DNA from: Ralstonia sp. UNC404CL21Col
GTDB taxonomy: Bacteria > Pseudomonadota > Gammaproteobacteria > Burkholderiales > Burkholderiaceae
NCBI RefSeq assembly: GCF_000620465.1
Contig: NZ_JIBE01000003.1
Span: forward strand, 1,693,637-1,757,636
Direction: 5' to 3'
Length of the DNA stretch: 64,000 nucleotides
Positions 33,125-45,872 of this stretch are shown here, one piece after another; within the stretch, counting starts at the first letter, position 1; each line of letters starts with the position of its first letter. The notes under the pieces are model-generated. The model was not told the origin of the DNA, searched no databases, and saw only the letters and a list, made by a program, of their open reading frames with translations. The translations under genes were made by a program, and so were the position numbers.

Positions 33125-33910
33125 ATGTCGAATATTTTCGTGATCGCCAACCAGAAGGGTGGGGTCGGCAAGACCACCACCACGGTGAATCTCGCGGCCG
33201 GGCTGGCCGCGCAAGGGCAGCGCGTGCTGCTGGTCGACCTCGACCCGCAGGGCAATGCCTCGATGGGCTCGGGCATCGATAAGCACACGCTGGAATTCAG
33301 TGTCTACCAGGTCCTTGTCGGGCTTGCGACGATTCCGCAGGCACGCCAGCGCTCGGAGGCGGGGCGCTACGACGTCCTGCCCGCCAACCGCGACCTTGCC
33401 GGCGCCGAAGTCGAACTGGTCGATCTGGAACATCGCGAAAACCGCCTCAAGCTTGCGCTCGCCGAGGTGGAAGCCGACTACGACTTCGTCCTCATCGACT
33501 GCCCGCCGTCGCTGTCGCTGCTGACGCTCAACGGCCTGTGCGCCGCGCATGGCGTGGTCGTGCCGATGCAGTGCGAGTACTTCGCGCTCGAAGGCTTGTC
33601 GGATCTCGTCAACACCATCAAGCAGGTGCACGCCAACCTGAACCGCGACCTCAAGGTGATCGGGCTGTTGCGCGTGATGTTCGACCCGCGCGTGACGCTG
33701 CAGCAGCAGGTCTCGGCGCAGCTCGAATCGCACTTCGGCGACAAGGTGTTCAAGACGGTCATCCCGCGCAACGTGCGTCTGGCCGAGGCGCCGTCGTACG
33801 GCATGCCTGGCGTGGCGTTTGACGTGGCATCGAAGGGGGCAAAGGCCTATCTGGATTTCGGCGCCGAGATGATCGCGCGCGTGCGGCAGATGGCCGACAT
33901 GCCGGCCTGA
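33125..33910 (+). CDS. parA: chromosome partitioning ATPase ParA
   Basis: A 261-residue deviant-Walker ATPase that drives origin segregation with ParB. The deviant Walker A motif NQKGGVGKTTTTVNLAAGL carries the signature Lys, followed by LLVDLDPQGNASMG and IDCPPSLSLLT. There is no N-terminal helix-turn-helix, so it is the chromosomal (Soj) type and not a plasmid type Ia protein. The start has AGAGGAG upstream. It is followed by parB 17 bases later. Confidence 0.97.
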   Translation: MSNIFVIANQKGGVGKTTTTVNLAAGLAAQGQRVLLVDLDPQGNASMGSGIDKHTLEFSVYQVLVGLATIPQARQRSEAGRYDVLPANRDLAGAEVELVDLEHRENRLKLALAEVEADYDFVLIDCPPSLSLLTLNGLCAAHGVVVPMQCEYFALEGLSDLVNTIKQVHANLNRDLKVIGLLRVMFDPRVTLQQQVSAQLESHFGDKVFKTVIPRNVRLAEAPSYGMPGVAFDVASKGAKAYLDFGAEMIARVRQMADMPA

Positions 33911-33927
33911 GCAGCAAGAGGAACAAC

Positions 33928-34839
33928 ATGAGCACGATGAAGAAAAAGGGACTGGGCCGCGGCCTCGAAGCGCTGCTCGGCAGCCCGGCCGAGATTGTCG
34001 AAGCCGCCAAGCAGGAGGGCGCGCCGACGGTCCTGAAGCTGGAGCAGATGCAGCCCGGCAAATATCAGCCGCGCACGCGCATGGACGAAGGCGCGCTGCA
34101 GGAGCTTGCGGCGAGCATCCGCGCCCAAGGTCTGATGCAGCCGATTCTGGTGCGCAAGGTCGAGTCCGACGGCGCGAAACCGAAGTACGAAATCATCGCG
34201 GGCGAGCGCCGCTTCCGCGCCTCGCGCCTCGCCGGCCTGACCGAAGTGCCCGTCCTCGTGAAGGACGTGCCGGATGAATCGGCCGCCGCCATGGCGCTGA
34301 TCGAAAACATCCAGCGCGAAGACCTCAACCCGCTGGAAGAAGCGCAGGGCATCGCGCGCCTGGTGCGGGAATTCCAGTTCACACACGAGCAGGCGGCGGA
34401 ATCGGTCGGGCGTTCACGCAGCGCGGTCTCGAACCTGCTGCGCCTGTTAAATCTCGCTCAGCCCGTGCAGACCATGCTGATGGCCGGCGACCTCGATATG
34501 GGCCACGCCCGCGCGCTGCTCGCCGTCGACGGTGCGACGCAGATCACATTGGCGAACCAGATCGTCAACAAGCGCCTGTCGGTGCGCGAGACGGAAAAGC
34601 TGGTGGCGTCGACGCTCAAGCCGTTCGAGCTGAAATCGCTGAAGCAGAAGGGCGGGCACCAAGGTGGCCGCGACGTGGCGCGCCTCGAAGAAGAACTGGC
34701 CGACCAGCTCGGCTTGGGTGTGCAGATCAAGCTGGCGGCCAAGGGACGCGGTCAGCTGACCGTGCAGTTCAGCAGCCTTGATGAGTTTGATGGGCTGCTG
34801 GCGCGCCTGCGTCCTGACGCCGGCGAAGAAGCTGCCTGA
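33928..34839 (+). CDS. parB: chromosome partitioning protein ParB
   Basis: A 303-residue ParB/Spo0J protein that binds parS and spreads along DNA by CTP-dependent clamping. The N-terminal ParB/Srx domain contains the GERRFRASRLAG motif and IENIQREDLNPLEEA; a helix-turn-helix follows (THEQAAESVGRSRSAVSNLLRLL) and the C-terminal part (about 240-303) is the dimerisation domain. Its targets are visible nearby as three perfect parS sites at 30.3-31.9 kb. It is the last gene of the group before the ATP synthase operon promoter. Confidence 0.97.
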   Translation: MSTMKKKGLGRGLEALLGSPAEIVEAAKQEGAPTVLKLEQMQPGKYQPRTRMDEGALQELAASIRAQGLMQPILVRKVESDGAKPKYEIIAGERRFRASRLAGLTEVPVLVKDVPDESAAAMALIENIQREDLNPLEEAQGIARLVREFQFTHEQAAESVGRSRSAVSNLLRLLNLAQPVQTMLMAGDLDMGHARALLAVDGATQITLANQIVNKRLSVRETEKLVASTLKPFELKSLKQKGGHQGGRDVARLEEELADQLGLGVQIKLAAKGRGQLTVQFSSLDEFDGLLARLRPDAGEEAA

Positions 34840-35098
34840 GGCGATCTGCGACAGTTTGACGCAGGCGCCGGAGTCCCCGCCGCTGCGCCATTTGCGGGCG
34901 CCGACTCGCACGGAATTGGTGCGATTACCTCGAACGTCATCGACGCTAGGCGCTACCGACACCATCATGGAATCAACCGGGCGCCGCTCCATCAGGCGGA
35001 TTCGGTGCCCCGGTAGCAGCACCGCATTGCGCGCGCCGAACGGAACAGGATCGCGCGAAGTGCTGTCGAAGGCGCCCGCACGAGCGTTCGCTTGTGCG

Positions 35099-35128
35099 TT
35101 GACTGGCGAACGCCATGTCCCGTAAAAT
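35099..35128 (+). promoter_or_regulatory. promoter of the ATP synthase operon
   Basis: TTGACT (35099-35104) and TAAAAT (35123-35128) with an 18-base spacer, close to the sigma70 consensus, 40 bases before atpI. The rest of the parB-atpI gap (34840-35098) shows nothing else I recognise. Confidence 0.65.
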
Positions 35129-35167
35129 CGTGCGGTTTTAAATCCGCCTGACCCAAAGCGGTGCGGC

Positions 35168-35737
35168 ATGATGAAAGCACATTCTTCCATGCAGCCAGCT
35201 GACCGGCAACGGCCCGATTCTTACGCTTCGTTGAAAGCCGCCCGGCCTCAGTCGGTGCAGGATCCGAAGCACGACAGTTGGGACGATGAGGAGCAGGCGG
35301 AGCCGCCGGTGCATGTGCTCTCGCATGACGAAGCGGTCGCCCTGTTTGGCGAGCAGGCTGTGCAGGCCTCGCGTATCACGCCCTTTTCCATCGTGCTCGG
35401 CCAGCTGGCCATCACACTGTTGTGTGCGCTCGGTTGGTATGTCGGCAGTTGGTTCGCGGGCACGGGCGCTGCGTCAGCTGCCGAGGCCGGATTGTCGGCG
35501 CTGCTGGGCGGCGGCGTATGCGTGGTGCCTTCGGCATGGTTCGCGATGCGGCTGTCGACGGCCAAGGGGTTCGAATCCATCGCCCGCCTCGTGGTGGGCG
35601 AAGCGATCAAGGTGCTTGGCACGGTCGCGCTGCTGGTGATTGTGGTGGTGGTGTTCAAGGGCCTGCATTGGCCGCCCTTGCTGATCACCCTGATCCTGGC
35701 GCTCAAGATGTATTGGGTCGGTCTCGCGCTGCGATAG
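35168..35737 (+). CDS. atpI: ATP synthase subunit I
   Basis: A 189-residue membrane protein with four predicted helices after a hydrophilic, acidic N-terminal region of about 70 residues (Pro/Asp-rich, WDDEEQAEPP). AtpI helps assemble the c-ring and may aid Mg uptake; it is not part of the finished enzyme. The helix-2/3 loop and KVLGTVALLVIVVVVFKG followed by LKMYWVGLALR are typical. The N-terminal extension is longer than in E. coli, as in other Burkholderiales. Start could be any of the ATGs at 35168, 35171 or 35189. First gene of the atp operon. Confidence 0.85.
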   Translation: MMKAHSSMQPADRQRPDSYASLKAARPQSVQDPKHDSWDDEEQAEPPVHVLSHDEAVALFGEQAVQASRITPFSIVLGQLAITLLCALGWYVGSWFAGTGAASAAEAGLSALLGGGVCVVPSAWFAMRLSTAKGFESIARLVVGEAIKVLGTVALLVIVVVVFKGLHWPPLLITLILALKMYWVGLALR

Positions 35738-35961
35738 CGCGTTGAGGCGGCTCCAGCCCACCGCGACATGGCGGGCACACTGGTGTGTTGGCATACCGCA
35801 AGGACCTGAGGCAGGAGAAGCCCGGTTCATTGCGCTGACACCCCGCAAGAATAAGGTGGCGCGTTTCAGCCGCGTGCAGTCCGCGATCTCCAGGAGACAC
35901 CTGGCTGAATCGGGCGCGGGTCGGAACGGATCACGAAGAATGTTTCGCAATATTGGACTGA

Positions 35962-36849
<888 letters not shown>

Positions 36850-36920
36850 GTAGTTGCGGTTCAGGTTCTCCGGTTCCGTTTGATTTTTCCAAGTTCTCAA
36901 GTTCTTAGTCTTTCACGTAA

Positions 36921-37199
<279 letters not shown>

Positions 37200-37305
37200 T
37201 TCTTTTCGGTCTGCATGATGCCGGAGGCGGCCTGGGTGAACGCTCCGCGTGACCCTCGCCGCTTCGTGCATTGATCCGTAGTCTCAATACCGAAAGGAAC
37301 ACACC

Positions 37306-37776
37306 ATGAACCTGAACGCCACACTCGTCGCGCAGATGGTCGTGTTCTTCATCCTGTGGTGGGTTGTTGCCAAATTCATTTGGCCGCCCCTGGTGAAGGC
37401 GCTCGACGAACGCGCGAAGAAAATCGCCGATGGCCTGGCCGCTGCCGATAAGGGCAAGGCTGAGCTGGAGCTGGCCAACAAGCGGGTCGAGCAGGCACTG
37501 ACCGAAGCGCGCAATGAAGGCGCGCAACGCATCGCGGACGCTGAAAAGCGTGCCCAGATGAGCGCCGAAGAGATCAAGCAAAACGCCCAAGCCGAAGCCG
37601 CGCGCATCATCGCGCAAGCCAAGGCCGAAGCCGAGCAGCAAACCGTGCGCGCGCGTGAATCGCTGCGTGACCAGGTTGCCACGCTGGCCGTCAAGGGTGC
37701 CGAGCAGATCCTCAAGCGTGAAGTCAATGCGCAGGTCCACGCCGATCTGCTCAATCAACTCAAGGCTGAGCTGTAA
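37306..37776 (+). CDS. atpF: F0F1 ATP synthase subunit b
   Basis: A 156-residue peripheral stalk subunit: a single N-terminal membrane helix (about 6-28, [22 protein letters not shown]) followed by a long charged coiled coil rich in Ala, Glu and Lys. Two copies link subunit a to subunit delta. Length is standard. It lies two bases from atpH. Confidence 0.97.
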   Translation: MNLNATLVAQMVVFFILWWVVAKFIWPPLVKALDERAKKIADGLAAADKGKAELELANKRVEQALTEARNEGAQRIADAEKRAQMSAEEIKQNAQAEAARIIAQAKAEAEQQTVRARESLRDQVATLAVKGAEQILKREVNAQVHADLLNQLKAEL

Positions 37777-37778
37777 TC

Positions 37779-38315
37779 ATGGCAGAACTCGCAACCGTTG
37801 CCCGTCCGTACGCAGAGGCGCTGTTCCGCGTGGCGAAGGCCGGCAATCTGGGTGCATGGTCTGAGCTTGTGTCGGAAATGGGGCAAATTGCCGCCGTGCC
37901 TGACATGAAGGCAATCGCCGATGATCCGAAGCTCTCCAAAGCCGATGTGGCGGGGATCTTCCTGTCGGCGCTGAAATCTCCGGTTTCGCATGAGGCGAAG
38001 GAACTGGTTGGCCTGCTGGTGGCCAACAAGCGCCTGTCGCTGCTGCCGGAAATTGCCGCGCAATTCCATGTGCTGCGGAATGCCAGCGAAGGCGCCGCCG
38101 ACGTCGAGATCACCAGTGCGTTCCCGCTTGAGGGCGCGCCCCTGACCGAACTGGTCGCCACGCTCGAACGCAAGTTCGGCAAGAAGCTGCAGGCTCACGT
38201 GAGCGTCGATCCTTCGTTGATCGGCGGCGTGCGTGTGCAGATTGGCGACGAAGTGCTCGACACCTCGGTGCGCGCGCGCCTGACGCAGATGCAGTCTGCG
38301 CTGACCGCCGCGTAA
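37779..38315 (+). CDS. atpH: F0F1 ATP synthase subunit delta
   Basis: A 178-residue subunit that caps the F1 head and connects it to the b dimer. The N-terminal helical bundle [15 protein letters not shown] and the C-terminal signature region [34 protein letters not shown] match the family. It is two bases from atpF, so the stalk subunits are tightly coupled. Confidence 0.96.
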   Translation: MAELATVARPYAEALFRVAKAGNLGAWSELVSEMGQIAAVPDMKAIADDPKLSKADVAGIFLSALKSPVSHEAKELVGLLVANKRLSLLPEIAAQFHVLRNASEGAADVEITSAFPLEGAPLTELVATLERKFGKKLQAHVSVDPSLIGGVRVQIGDEVLDTSVRARLTQMQSALTAA

Positions 38316-38388
38316 TGCTGTTTCGCGAGGCGCCGATGCAATCGACGATATCGCGCCCGCAGACAGATTGAAGAATTAGGAGCATTCG

Positions 38389-39930
38389 ATGCAACTGAAC
38401 CCCTCCGAGATCAGCGACCTGATCAAGACCCGTATCGAGGGCTTGAAGGCTGGCGCTGACGCAAAGAACACCGGCACGGTCATCTCCGTGACGGACGGTA
38501 TCTGCCGCATTCATGGCCTGTCGGGCGTGATGCAAGGCGAAATGCTGGAATTCCCGGGCAACACGTTCGGCCTCGCGCTGAACCTCGAGCGCGACTCCGT
38601 CGGCGCTGTGGTGCTGGGTGAGTACGAGCACATTTCCGAAGGCGACGAAGTCAAGTGCACGGGCCGCATTCTGGAAGTGCCGGTTGGCCCGGAACTGCTG
38701 GGCCGCGTGGTCAACGCACTGGGCCAGCCGATCGACGGCAAGGGCCCGATCAACGCCAAGAAGACGGACGTGATCGAAAAGGTCGCTCCGGGCGTGATCG
38801 CACGTCAATCGGTGAGCCAGCCGGTGCAGACCGGCCTGAAGTCGATCGACGCAATGGTGCCGATCGGCCGTGGCCAGCGTGAGCTGATCATCGGCGACCG
38901 CCAGACCGGCAAGACCGCTGTTGCAGTCGACGCCATCATCAACCAGAAGGGCAAGGGCATCTTCTGCGTGTACGTGGCAATCGGCCAGAAGGCTTCGACG
39001 ATCGCCAACGTGGTGCGCAAGCTCGAAGAGCACGGCGCGCTGGAATACACGATCGTGGTGGCTGCTGCCGCTTCGGACTCCGCTGCCATGCAGTACCTGT
39101 CGGCCTACGCCGGCTGCACGATGGGCGAATACTTCCGCGACCGCGGCGAAGACGCCCTGATCGTGTATGACGATCTGACCAAGCAAGCTTGGGCGTACCG
39201 TCAGGTTTCGCTGCTGCTGCGCCGCCCGCCTGGCCGTGAAGCTTATCCGGGTGACGTGTTCTACCTGCACTCGCGTCTGCTGGAGCGCGCTGCACGTGTG
39301 AACGCCGATCACATCGAGAAGATCACCAACGGTGAAGTCAAGGGCAAGACCGGTTCGCTGACCGCACTGCCCGTGATCGAAACGCAGGCCGGCGACGTGT
39401 CCGCCTTCGTTCCGACCAACGTGATCTCGATTACCGACGGCCAGATCTTCCTGGAAACCGACCTGTTCAACGCCGGTGTGCGCCCCGCAATCAACGCCGG
39501 TATTTCGGTGTCGCGTGTGGGTGGTGCTGCTCAGACCAAGGTCATCAAGAAGCTGTCGGGCGGTATCCGTACCGACTTGGCTCAGTATCGTGAACTGGCT
39601 GCGTTCGCGCAGTTTGCTTCCGACCTGGACGAAGCGACCCGCAAGCAGCTCGAGCGCGGCCGCCGCGTGACCGAACTGCTCAAGCAGCCGCAATACCAGC
39701 CGCTGCAAGTGTGGCAGCTGGCCGCGTCGCTGTACGCAGCCAACAACGGCTTCCTCGACAACGTGGACGTGAAGGACATCCTGGCTTTCGAAAAGGGCCT
39801 GCACGACACGCTGAAGACGAAGTACGCCGATCTCATCAACCGCATCGAAGATACGAAGGATCTGTCGAAGGAAGATGAGGCCGCCCTGCGTGCCGCGATC
39901 GAGGATTTCAAGAAGTCCGCCGCGTTCTAA
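38389..39930 (+). CDS. atpA: F0F1 ATP synthase subunit alpha
   Basis: A 513-residue subunit carrying the non-catalytic nucleotide sites of the F1 head. The P-loop GDRQTGKT is at residues 169-176; the arginine finger lies in the [12 protein letters not shown] region (about 370). An [19 protein letters not shown] segment and the family motif [14 protein letters not shown] are present. Length is identical to typical proteobacterial AtpA. GAATTAGGAGCATTCG gives a good ribosome binding site. Confidence 0.98.
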   Translation: MQLNPSEISDLIKTRIEGLKAGADAKNTGTVISVTDGICRIHGLSGVMQGEMLEFPGNTFGLALNLERDSVGAVVLGEYEHISEGDEVKCTGRILEVPVGPELLGRVVNALGQPIDGKGPINAKKTDVIEKVAPGVIARQSVSQPVQTGLKSIDAMVPIGRGQRELIIGDRQTGKTAVAVDAIINQKGKGIFCVYVAIGQKASTIANVVRKLEEHGALEYTIVVAAAASDSAAMQYLSAYAGCTMGEYFRDRGEDALIVYDDLTKQAWAYRQVSLLLRRPPGREAYPGDVFYLHSRLLERAARVNADHIEKITNGEVKGKTGSLTALPVIETQAGDVSAFVPTNVISITDGQIFLETDLFNAGVRPAINAGISVSRVGGAAQTKVIKKLSGGIRTDLAQYRELAAFAQFASDLDEATRKQLERGRRVTELLKQPQYQPLQVWQLAASLYAANNGFLDNVDVKDILAFEKGLHDTLKTKYADLINRIEDTKDLSKEDEAALRAAIEDFKKSAAF

Positions 39931-39994
39931 CCGCGTCATTCCCGAAACTGGTCACGCGTAGCCTGCGTGACCAGGTTTGAACGGAGAGGAAGAA

Positions 39995-40870
39995 ATGGCC
40001 GGAACAAAAGAAATCCGCACCAAGATCAAGAGCGTGCAGAACACGCGCAAGATCACCAAGGCGATGGAAATGGTCGCCGCATCCAAGATGCGCAAGGCGC
40101 AGGAACGGATGCGTGCTGCCCGCCCGTACGCCGAGAAGATCCGCAACGTGGCTGCGCACATGGCACTGGCCAATCCGGAGTACAAGCACCCGTTCATGGT
40201 GGCGCGCGACATCAAGCGTGCCGGCCTGATCGTGGTGACGACGGACAAGGGCCTGTGCGGTGGCTTGAACACCAACGTGCTGCGTGCCGTCACCACCCAA
40301 CTGCGCGATCTGCAGAACAAGGGCGTTGAGACGCAAACCACCGCCATCGGTACCAAGGGCATGCAGTTCCTGGGCCGCGTCGGTGCCAAGGTCGTCTCGA
40401 ACGTCGTGCATCTGGGCGACACGCCGCATCTGGAAAAGCTGATCGGTGCGATCAAGGTGCAGCTGGACGCGTTCAACGCAGGCCAGATCGATGCCGTGTA
40501 CCTGGCGTACACCCGCTTCATCAACACGATGAAGCAGGAGCCGGTGGTCGAGCAGCTGCTGCCGCTGACCGCCGACAAGCTCGCGCAGACCGACGCCGAG
40601 AAGCAGGCCTACTCGTGGGACTACATCTACGAGCCGGACGCGCAAACGGTGGTCGACGAGCTGCTGATCCGCTACGTCGAGGCGCTGGTGTACCAGGCGG
40701 TGGCCGAGAACATGGCGTCCGAGCAATCGGCCCGGATGGTGGCGATGAAGGCGGCTTCGGACAACGCGAAGAACGTGATCGGCGAACTGCAACTGGTCTA
40801 CAACAAGACCCGTCAGGCAGCGATCACGAAGGAACTGTCCGAGATCGTCAGCGGCGCAGCTGCAGTCTGA
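39995..40870 (+). CDS. atpG: F0F1 ATP synthase subunit gamma
   Basis: A 291-residue central rotor shaft. The conserved N-terminal helix [28 protein letters not shown] and the C-terminal helix ending [29 protein letters not shown] form the coiled coil that turns inside the alpha-beta ring; [11 protein letters not shown] is the family motif. I chose the ATG at 39995 (MAGTKEIR); an ATG at 39977 lies in its ribosome binding site region. Confidence 0.97.
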   Translation: MAGTKEIRTKIKSVQNTRKITKAMEMVAASKMRKAQERMRAARPYAEKIRNVAAHMALANPEYKHPFMVARDIKRAGLIVVTTDKGLCGGLNTNVLRAVTTQLRDLQNKGVETQTTAIGTKGMQFLGRVGAKVVSNVVHLGDTPHLEKLIGAIKVQLDAFNAGQIDAVYLAYTRFINTMKQEPVVEQLLPLTADKLAQTDAEKQAYSWDYIYEPDAQTVVDELLIRYVEALVYQAVAENMASEQSARMVAMKAASDNAKNVIGELQLVYNKTRQAAITKELSEIVSGAAAV

Positions 40871-40873
40871 TAG

Positions 40874-42316
<1,443 letters not shown>

Positions 42317-42407
42317 GAGCAACGTCTGGCACCGTGCGTAAGCCGGCGCCAGTACTGGCTTCCTGAAGCCCCTTCAGGAAGCCGCTTTTCTGAGCAAAGG
42401 AATCGAG

Positions 42408-42824
42408 ATGGCAACCATTCATGTAGACGTCGTCAGCGCCGAGCACGAGATCTTCTCCGGCAATGCCAAGTTCGTGGCGCTGCCTGGTGAAGCCGGCGAG
42501 CTGGGCATTCTGCCCGGCCACACGCCGCTGATCACGCGCATCAAGCCGGGCGCCGTGCGCATCGAGAAGGAAGATGGCGGCGAAGAGTTCGTCTTCGTTG
42601 CCGGTGGCATTCTCGAAGTGCAGCCGAAGAAGGTGACCGTGCTGGCCGATACCGCAATCCGCGGTCACGATCTGGACGAAGCCAAGGCGAACGAAGCCAA
42701 GCGTGCGGCCGAAGAGGCGCTGCAGAACCAAAGCAGCGACCTGGATCTGGCCCGTGCGCAAAGTGAACTGGCCGTGGCCGCTGCGCAGTTGGCGGCGATC
42801 GCGCGCCTGCGTCGCAAGCGCTAA
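42408..42824 (+). CDS. atpC: F0F1 ATP synthase subunit epsilon
   Basis: A 138-residue regulatory subunit: N-terminal beta sandwich ([41 protein letters not shown]) and a C-terminal helical hairpin (about 90-138, Ala/Arg-rich) that can inhibit ATP hydrolysis. Last gene of the operon, followed 42 bases later by a strong terminator. Confidence 0.96.
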   Translation: MATIHVDVVSAEHEIFSGNAKFVALPGEAGELGILPGHTPLITRIKPGAVRIEKEDGGEEFVFVAGGILEVQPKKVTVLADTAIRGHDLDEAKANEAKRAAEEALQNQSSDLDLARAQSELAVAAAQLAAIARLRRKR

Positions 42825-42865
42825 GGCAAGTATGTGCCGGCGGGTGTCATTGGCCGGCGCAGACG

Positions 42866-42898
42866 AAAAAAGCAGCCCCGAAGGGCTGCTTTTTTTTT
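42866..42898. terminator. strong bidirectional intrinsic terminator of the atp operon
   Basis: GCAGCCC and GGGCTGC pair around a CGAA tetraloop, flanked by six A and nine T residues. It ends the atp operon and also the convergent FecR-type gene. Confidence 0.93.
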
Positions 42899-42923
42899 GC
42901 CTATGAACGGGCGAGGCGCCTGC

Positions 42924-45305
42924 TCAGCGGTGCTCGCCTTCGCGCTTCTCTTCACCGCGATTGCCTTGCGGATGCGGTTGGCTTTCGTGGTGCTCCTGGC
43001 GAGGCGGCTGCGTCTGAGGTTGAGGCGGGCGCGCTTCAGGCGGACGCGGTTGGGGCTGCGGTTGCGGCGGGCGCATCTCAACGTGCGGTTGCGGTGCAGG
43101 ACGCGGTGCTTCCATGCGGGGTTCCGGTCGGCGCTGCTCCGGCTCGCGGGGCACGCGCATCTGCGGCGGCTCGTTGTGCGGGCGCTCCTGCAGGGTCGCC
43201 GCCGGGTTGCCGTTGAAACGATTCGGCTCCTGGCCACCGCGCTGCGGTTGAAGCTGAGGCTGAGGTTGCGGCGCTTGCGGCAGTTGGGGGCGCGGCTCAA
43301 AGGCATGACGTTCGTCACGCGGCGCACCCGGTGCGCCCTCACGCTGCGGTGGGCGTGTCGTCATGCCGGCCGGGCCTTGCGGTGCCTGCGCGGTCTGCGG
43401 TTGGGCAGGGCGCTCCTGCGGTGCAGCGGCGCCCGGCTGCGGGCGCGGACGATTGATCGAGCCCGGTGCCATCAGCGCCTGCGGAGCCGGTCCCGGCTGG
43501 CCGCCGTGCTGTGGCTGCCCACCTTGCGGGTTCGGGGAGCCGATCAAACCTTGTGGCCCGTTCGCACCGTGCTGCTCCGGCGGTCGGCCAGACTCGCCGC
43601 CGGCGCGTGCAGGCCCACTCTGCCCATTCTGCGCGGCGCGACTCAAACGGAGCCCCGCTGCCTGCGCAGCTATGGGAGCGGGCGGCATTCCGGCACTGGC
43701 TTGACCTCGCACGGGCGCGATGCGGGGGCTCACGTTGCCGCCCGTCCAGGCCGGGCCAGCGCCCGGCAGCGCACCGCCTTGGGAGCGGAACCGCTCTGCC
43801 AACGCATCGTGCCCGCCCGCCGGTGCGGCGGGTGCGCGTACCGCGATCGCCTGACGCGCAAACACCTGCTGCGGCGGCAACTGATGCGGCCCGCCGTTGG
43901 CTGCAGCGCCCACGAGGCTGGCGCGCACCGGGGCCAGCGCCGGTGTCGAAACAAACTGCGCATGCGCCATCTGCGCGCGCAATTGCTCGGGTCGCAGATG
44001 CGTCATCGCGGGGCCGACTGGCTGGCCGTTGACGAACGTCTTGGCAGGCACGGCCGTCAGCGCGGCGGGGTTGTTGGCGTTGACGTACGTCACCCGATTC
44101 ACGTTTCGGATGTTGGTCACGTTGGTGTTGTTGATGATCGTCTTGTTGACCGTGACGTTGTTCACCACCACCGTGCGGTTGATGTTCGTTACGTAGGTCG
44201 GGCTGGCCGCATACACAGGGCGATACGCTTCGCCCGGAGCGAGCGGGAACCACGCCACACCCGGCGAGCCGATCGAGATGTTGATCCCCCAGCTCACTCC
44301 GCCGCCGCCTCCGCCGCCCACGAAACCGACCAGCGCCGGCGCATACACCGGCCGCGGCACCACCGGCCCCGGCACCCAGCACCACGTCGTGCCGACGTAC
44401 GCCCAGCGGCCGTAGTGGAAGGGGGCGAACCCCCACGGCGCGTCATCGACCCACGTCCAGCCCCACGGCGCCACCCAGGCCCAGTGACCCGTGCGATACG
44501 GTGCCCAGCCGGCGGGCACCGCGCGCGGTACCCACACCGCGCCGTAGCCGTCTTCTTCACGCCACGTGCCGTTGTCGTCGAGGGCTTCGTAACCGGTCAT
44601 TTCGCGGCCGACGTAGCGGGCGGACACGGAAGCGTCTTCGCGGGCGTCGCGCGATTCGGCCCAGCGGTCGAAGGCGTCGCGGCCCGGGTTGTCGGTGCCG
44701 CCCACTTCGGCGAGGTCCGTGCCGCCAAAACGGATTTGCTGCCCGGCGTCCAGCGGCGTGGAGCGGTCATCGCCGTAGGCCGTGCCCTGACCACGCCAGA
44801 CGGTCACGGTCGTGCTTGAGCCGTCGGGTGCGACGTCGAGACGGTATTCGCCCGGCGCCTGGGGCGTGAACGCCAGGTTCGGCGTATCGATCTCGATGGT
44901 CTGGTCGGGCGGCAGCGAGCGTACGCGAACCGACAGCGCGCCTTGTGTGAGCTTCACTTGCGTATTGCGGTCGTCCAGGTCGACGAGCGTGGCGCCGGTG
45001 TTTTGGCCCAGGCGCAGCGCGGTTGAGCCGACATGGAGTTCGCTGTGGCTGCCTTGGTCGGACCACAGGCGGTCGCCCGTGGTGAGCGGGCGGTTGAGCG
45101 AGGCGCCGGCCCAGTCGTCGGACCCCGCGGGCGCGAAGCTCACCGTGCCCGAAAAGTCCGAGAGCCGCGCCACCCGCGAAGCCGGATCAGCGGCCATCGC
45201 GGCTTGCGCACCGCAGACGAGCAATACGGCGGCAACGCCTACGGCGCGCAACACATGCGGCAGCCGCACACCGGAGAGAGCGGAACGACGGGAAGCCTTG
45301 GACAT
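42924..45305 (-). CDS. FecR/DUF6600 domain protein with long Pro/Gln-rich tail
   Basis: A 793-residue exported protein. After a signal peptide (to about QAAMA-AD, residue 39) comes a FecR-like beta domain (ARLSDFSGTVSFAPAGSDDW, LRLGQNTGATLVDL, QGALSVRVRSLPPDQTIEIDTPN), then a Trp/Tyr-rich DUF6600 segment (about 240-345: WREEDGYGAVWVPR, GWAPYRTGHWAWVAPWGWTWVDDAPWGFAPFHYGRW), a Gly run, an Asn/Val-rich stretch (NINRTVVVNNVTVNKTIINNTN) and finally about 350 residues of low-complexity Pro/Gln/Arg. No sigma or TonB partner is near. It is probably a periplasmic or surface scaffold; the function is unknown. Confidence 0.8.
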   Translation of the reverse strand: MSKASRRSALSGVRLPHVLRAVGVAAVLLVCGAQAAMAADPASRVARLSDFSGTVSFAPAGSDDWAGASLNRPLTTGDRLWSDQGSHSELHVGSTALRLGQNTGATLVDLDDRNTQVKLTQGALSVRVRSLPPDQTIEIDTPNLAFTPQAPGEYRLDVAPDGSSTTVTVWRGQGTAYGDDRSTPLDAGQQIRFGGTDLAEVGGTDNPGRDAFDRWAESRDAREDASVSARYVGREMTGYEALDDNGTWREEDGYGAVWVPRAVPAGWAPYRTGHWAWVAPWGWTWVDDAPWGFAPFHYGRWAYVGTTWCWVPGPVVPRPVYAPALVGFVGGGGGGGVSWGINISIGSPGVAWFPLAPGEAYRPVYAASPTYVTNINRTVVVNNVTVNKTIINNTNVTNIRNVNRVTYVNANNPAALTAVPAKTFVNGQPVGPAMTHLRPEQLRAQMAHAQFVSTPALAPVRASLVGAAANGGPHQLPPQQVFARQAIAVRAPAAPAGGHDALAERFRSQGGALPGAGPAWTGGNVSPRIAPVRGQASAGMPPAPIAAQAAGLRLSRAAQNGQSGPARAGGESGRPPEQHGANGPQGLIGSPNPQGGQPQHGGQPGPAPQALMAPGSINRPRPQPGAAAPQERPAQPQTAQAPQGPAGMTTRPPQREGAPGAPRDERHAFEPRPQLPQAPQPQPQLQPQRGGQEPNRFNGNPAATLQERPHNEPPQMRVPREPEQRRPEPRMEAPRPAPQPHVEMRPPQPQPQPRPPEARPPQPQTQPPRQEHHESQPHPQGNRGEEKREGEHR

Positions 45306-45872
45306 GATGAGCCCTCGTTTTTATGGCGGCCTGCGCCGCGTGGATGTCTCCATTTAACGCGTCAGGCGCCGAGGGGTCGACTTGCCTTTGTAAGAGCGTG
45401 TTTCTCGAGGAGGCGGCCGAGGATGGATCTGGCAGGCGCGCGAATTGCGCAGGCAAAAAAAAGCGCGCGGGCCGGGGAGCACCGCGCGGACGGGAAATCC
45501 CTTCGAGGGGTCAATTCGAAAGGAGGGGGTAACTTTGCACCGGGAGCTGTGTCGTCACGAGCGCGCTGGGCGGATGGGTCATCCAGGACCGGATCTGGCG
45601 CACAACATTTGGACACAAACGCTGAGGTGCGAAGGCATTGTGGGTGAGGGGGTGGCCCTGAGGCGTAACAAAGTGTGTCGGATTGCAATCGAATGCAAGC
45701 GCTGTAAAGGTCGCTCTGTGTGAGCCCAAAATCGCTTCACAGACGTTTTCAGGGAACGCCTGCTGCACCTGCACAGTCCCACCGGTTTGCCGCTCAGGCA
45801 GACTGGGCTTGGAAAACGGCGAACCAGCGGTGTGTGTCCTAGTCTGGGGTGTCGGGTTGATAGGAGGGAGGC
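45306..45872. other. 567-base non-coding region with an orphan minus-strand terminator
   Basis: No credible gene. It must hold the promoters of the FecR-type gene (minus) and the DUF3298 gene (plus). It contains a hairpin plus T8 at 45455-45488 that would stop minus-strand transcripts well before the FecR start, and a TTGCA-N6-TGCAA repeat at 45683-45698. Confidence 0.5.
45455..45488 (-). terminator. orphan intrinsic terminator/attenuator upstream of the FecR-type gene
   Basis: Read on the minus strand, CGCGCGG pairs with CCGCGCG across an 11-base loop and is followed by eight T. No annotated minus-strand gene lies just upstream, so it would end a small RNA or attenuate the FecR-type transcript 150 bases before its start codon. 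Confidence 0.45.

Noticed and set aside
34840..35098. Possible small gene between parB and atpI
   Set aside because: Frames there lack a ribosome binding site and any motif; the segment is best explained as upstream region of the atp promoter.
38110..39939. Long minus-strand open frame opposite atpA
   Set aside because: atpA is certain; the antisense frame has no family features.
42834..44819. Long plus-strand open frame opposite the FecR/DUF6600 gene
   Set aside because: Arg-rich shadow; the minus-strand frame has a signal peptide and known domains.
45362..45688. Small minus-strand open frame in the gap before the DUF3298 gene
   Set aside because: Low-complexity, Pro/Ala/Arg/Cys mixture with no start signal, and it spans the orphan terminator hairpin.
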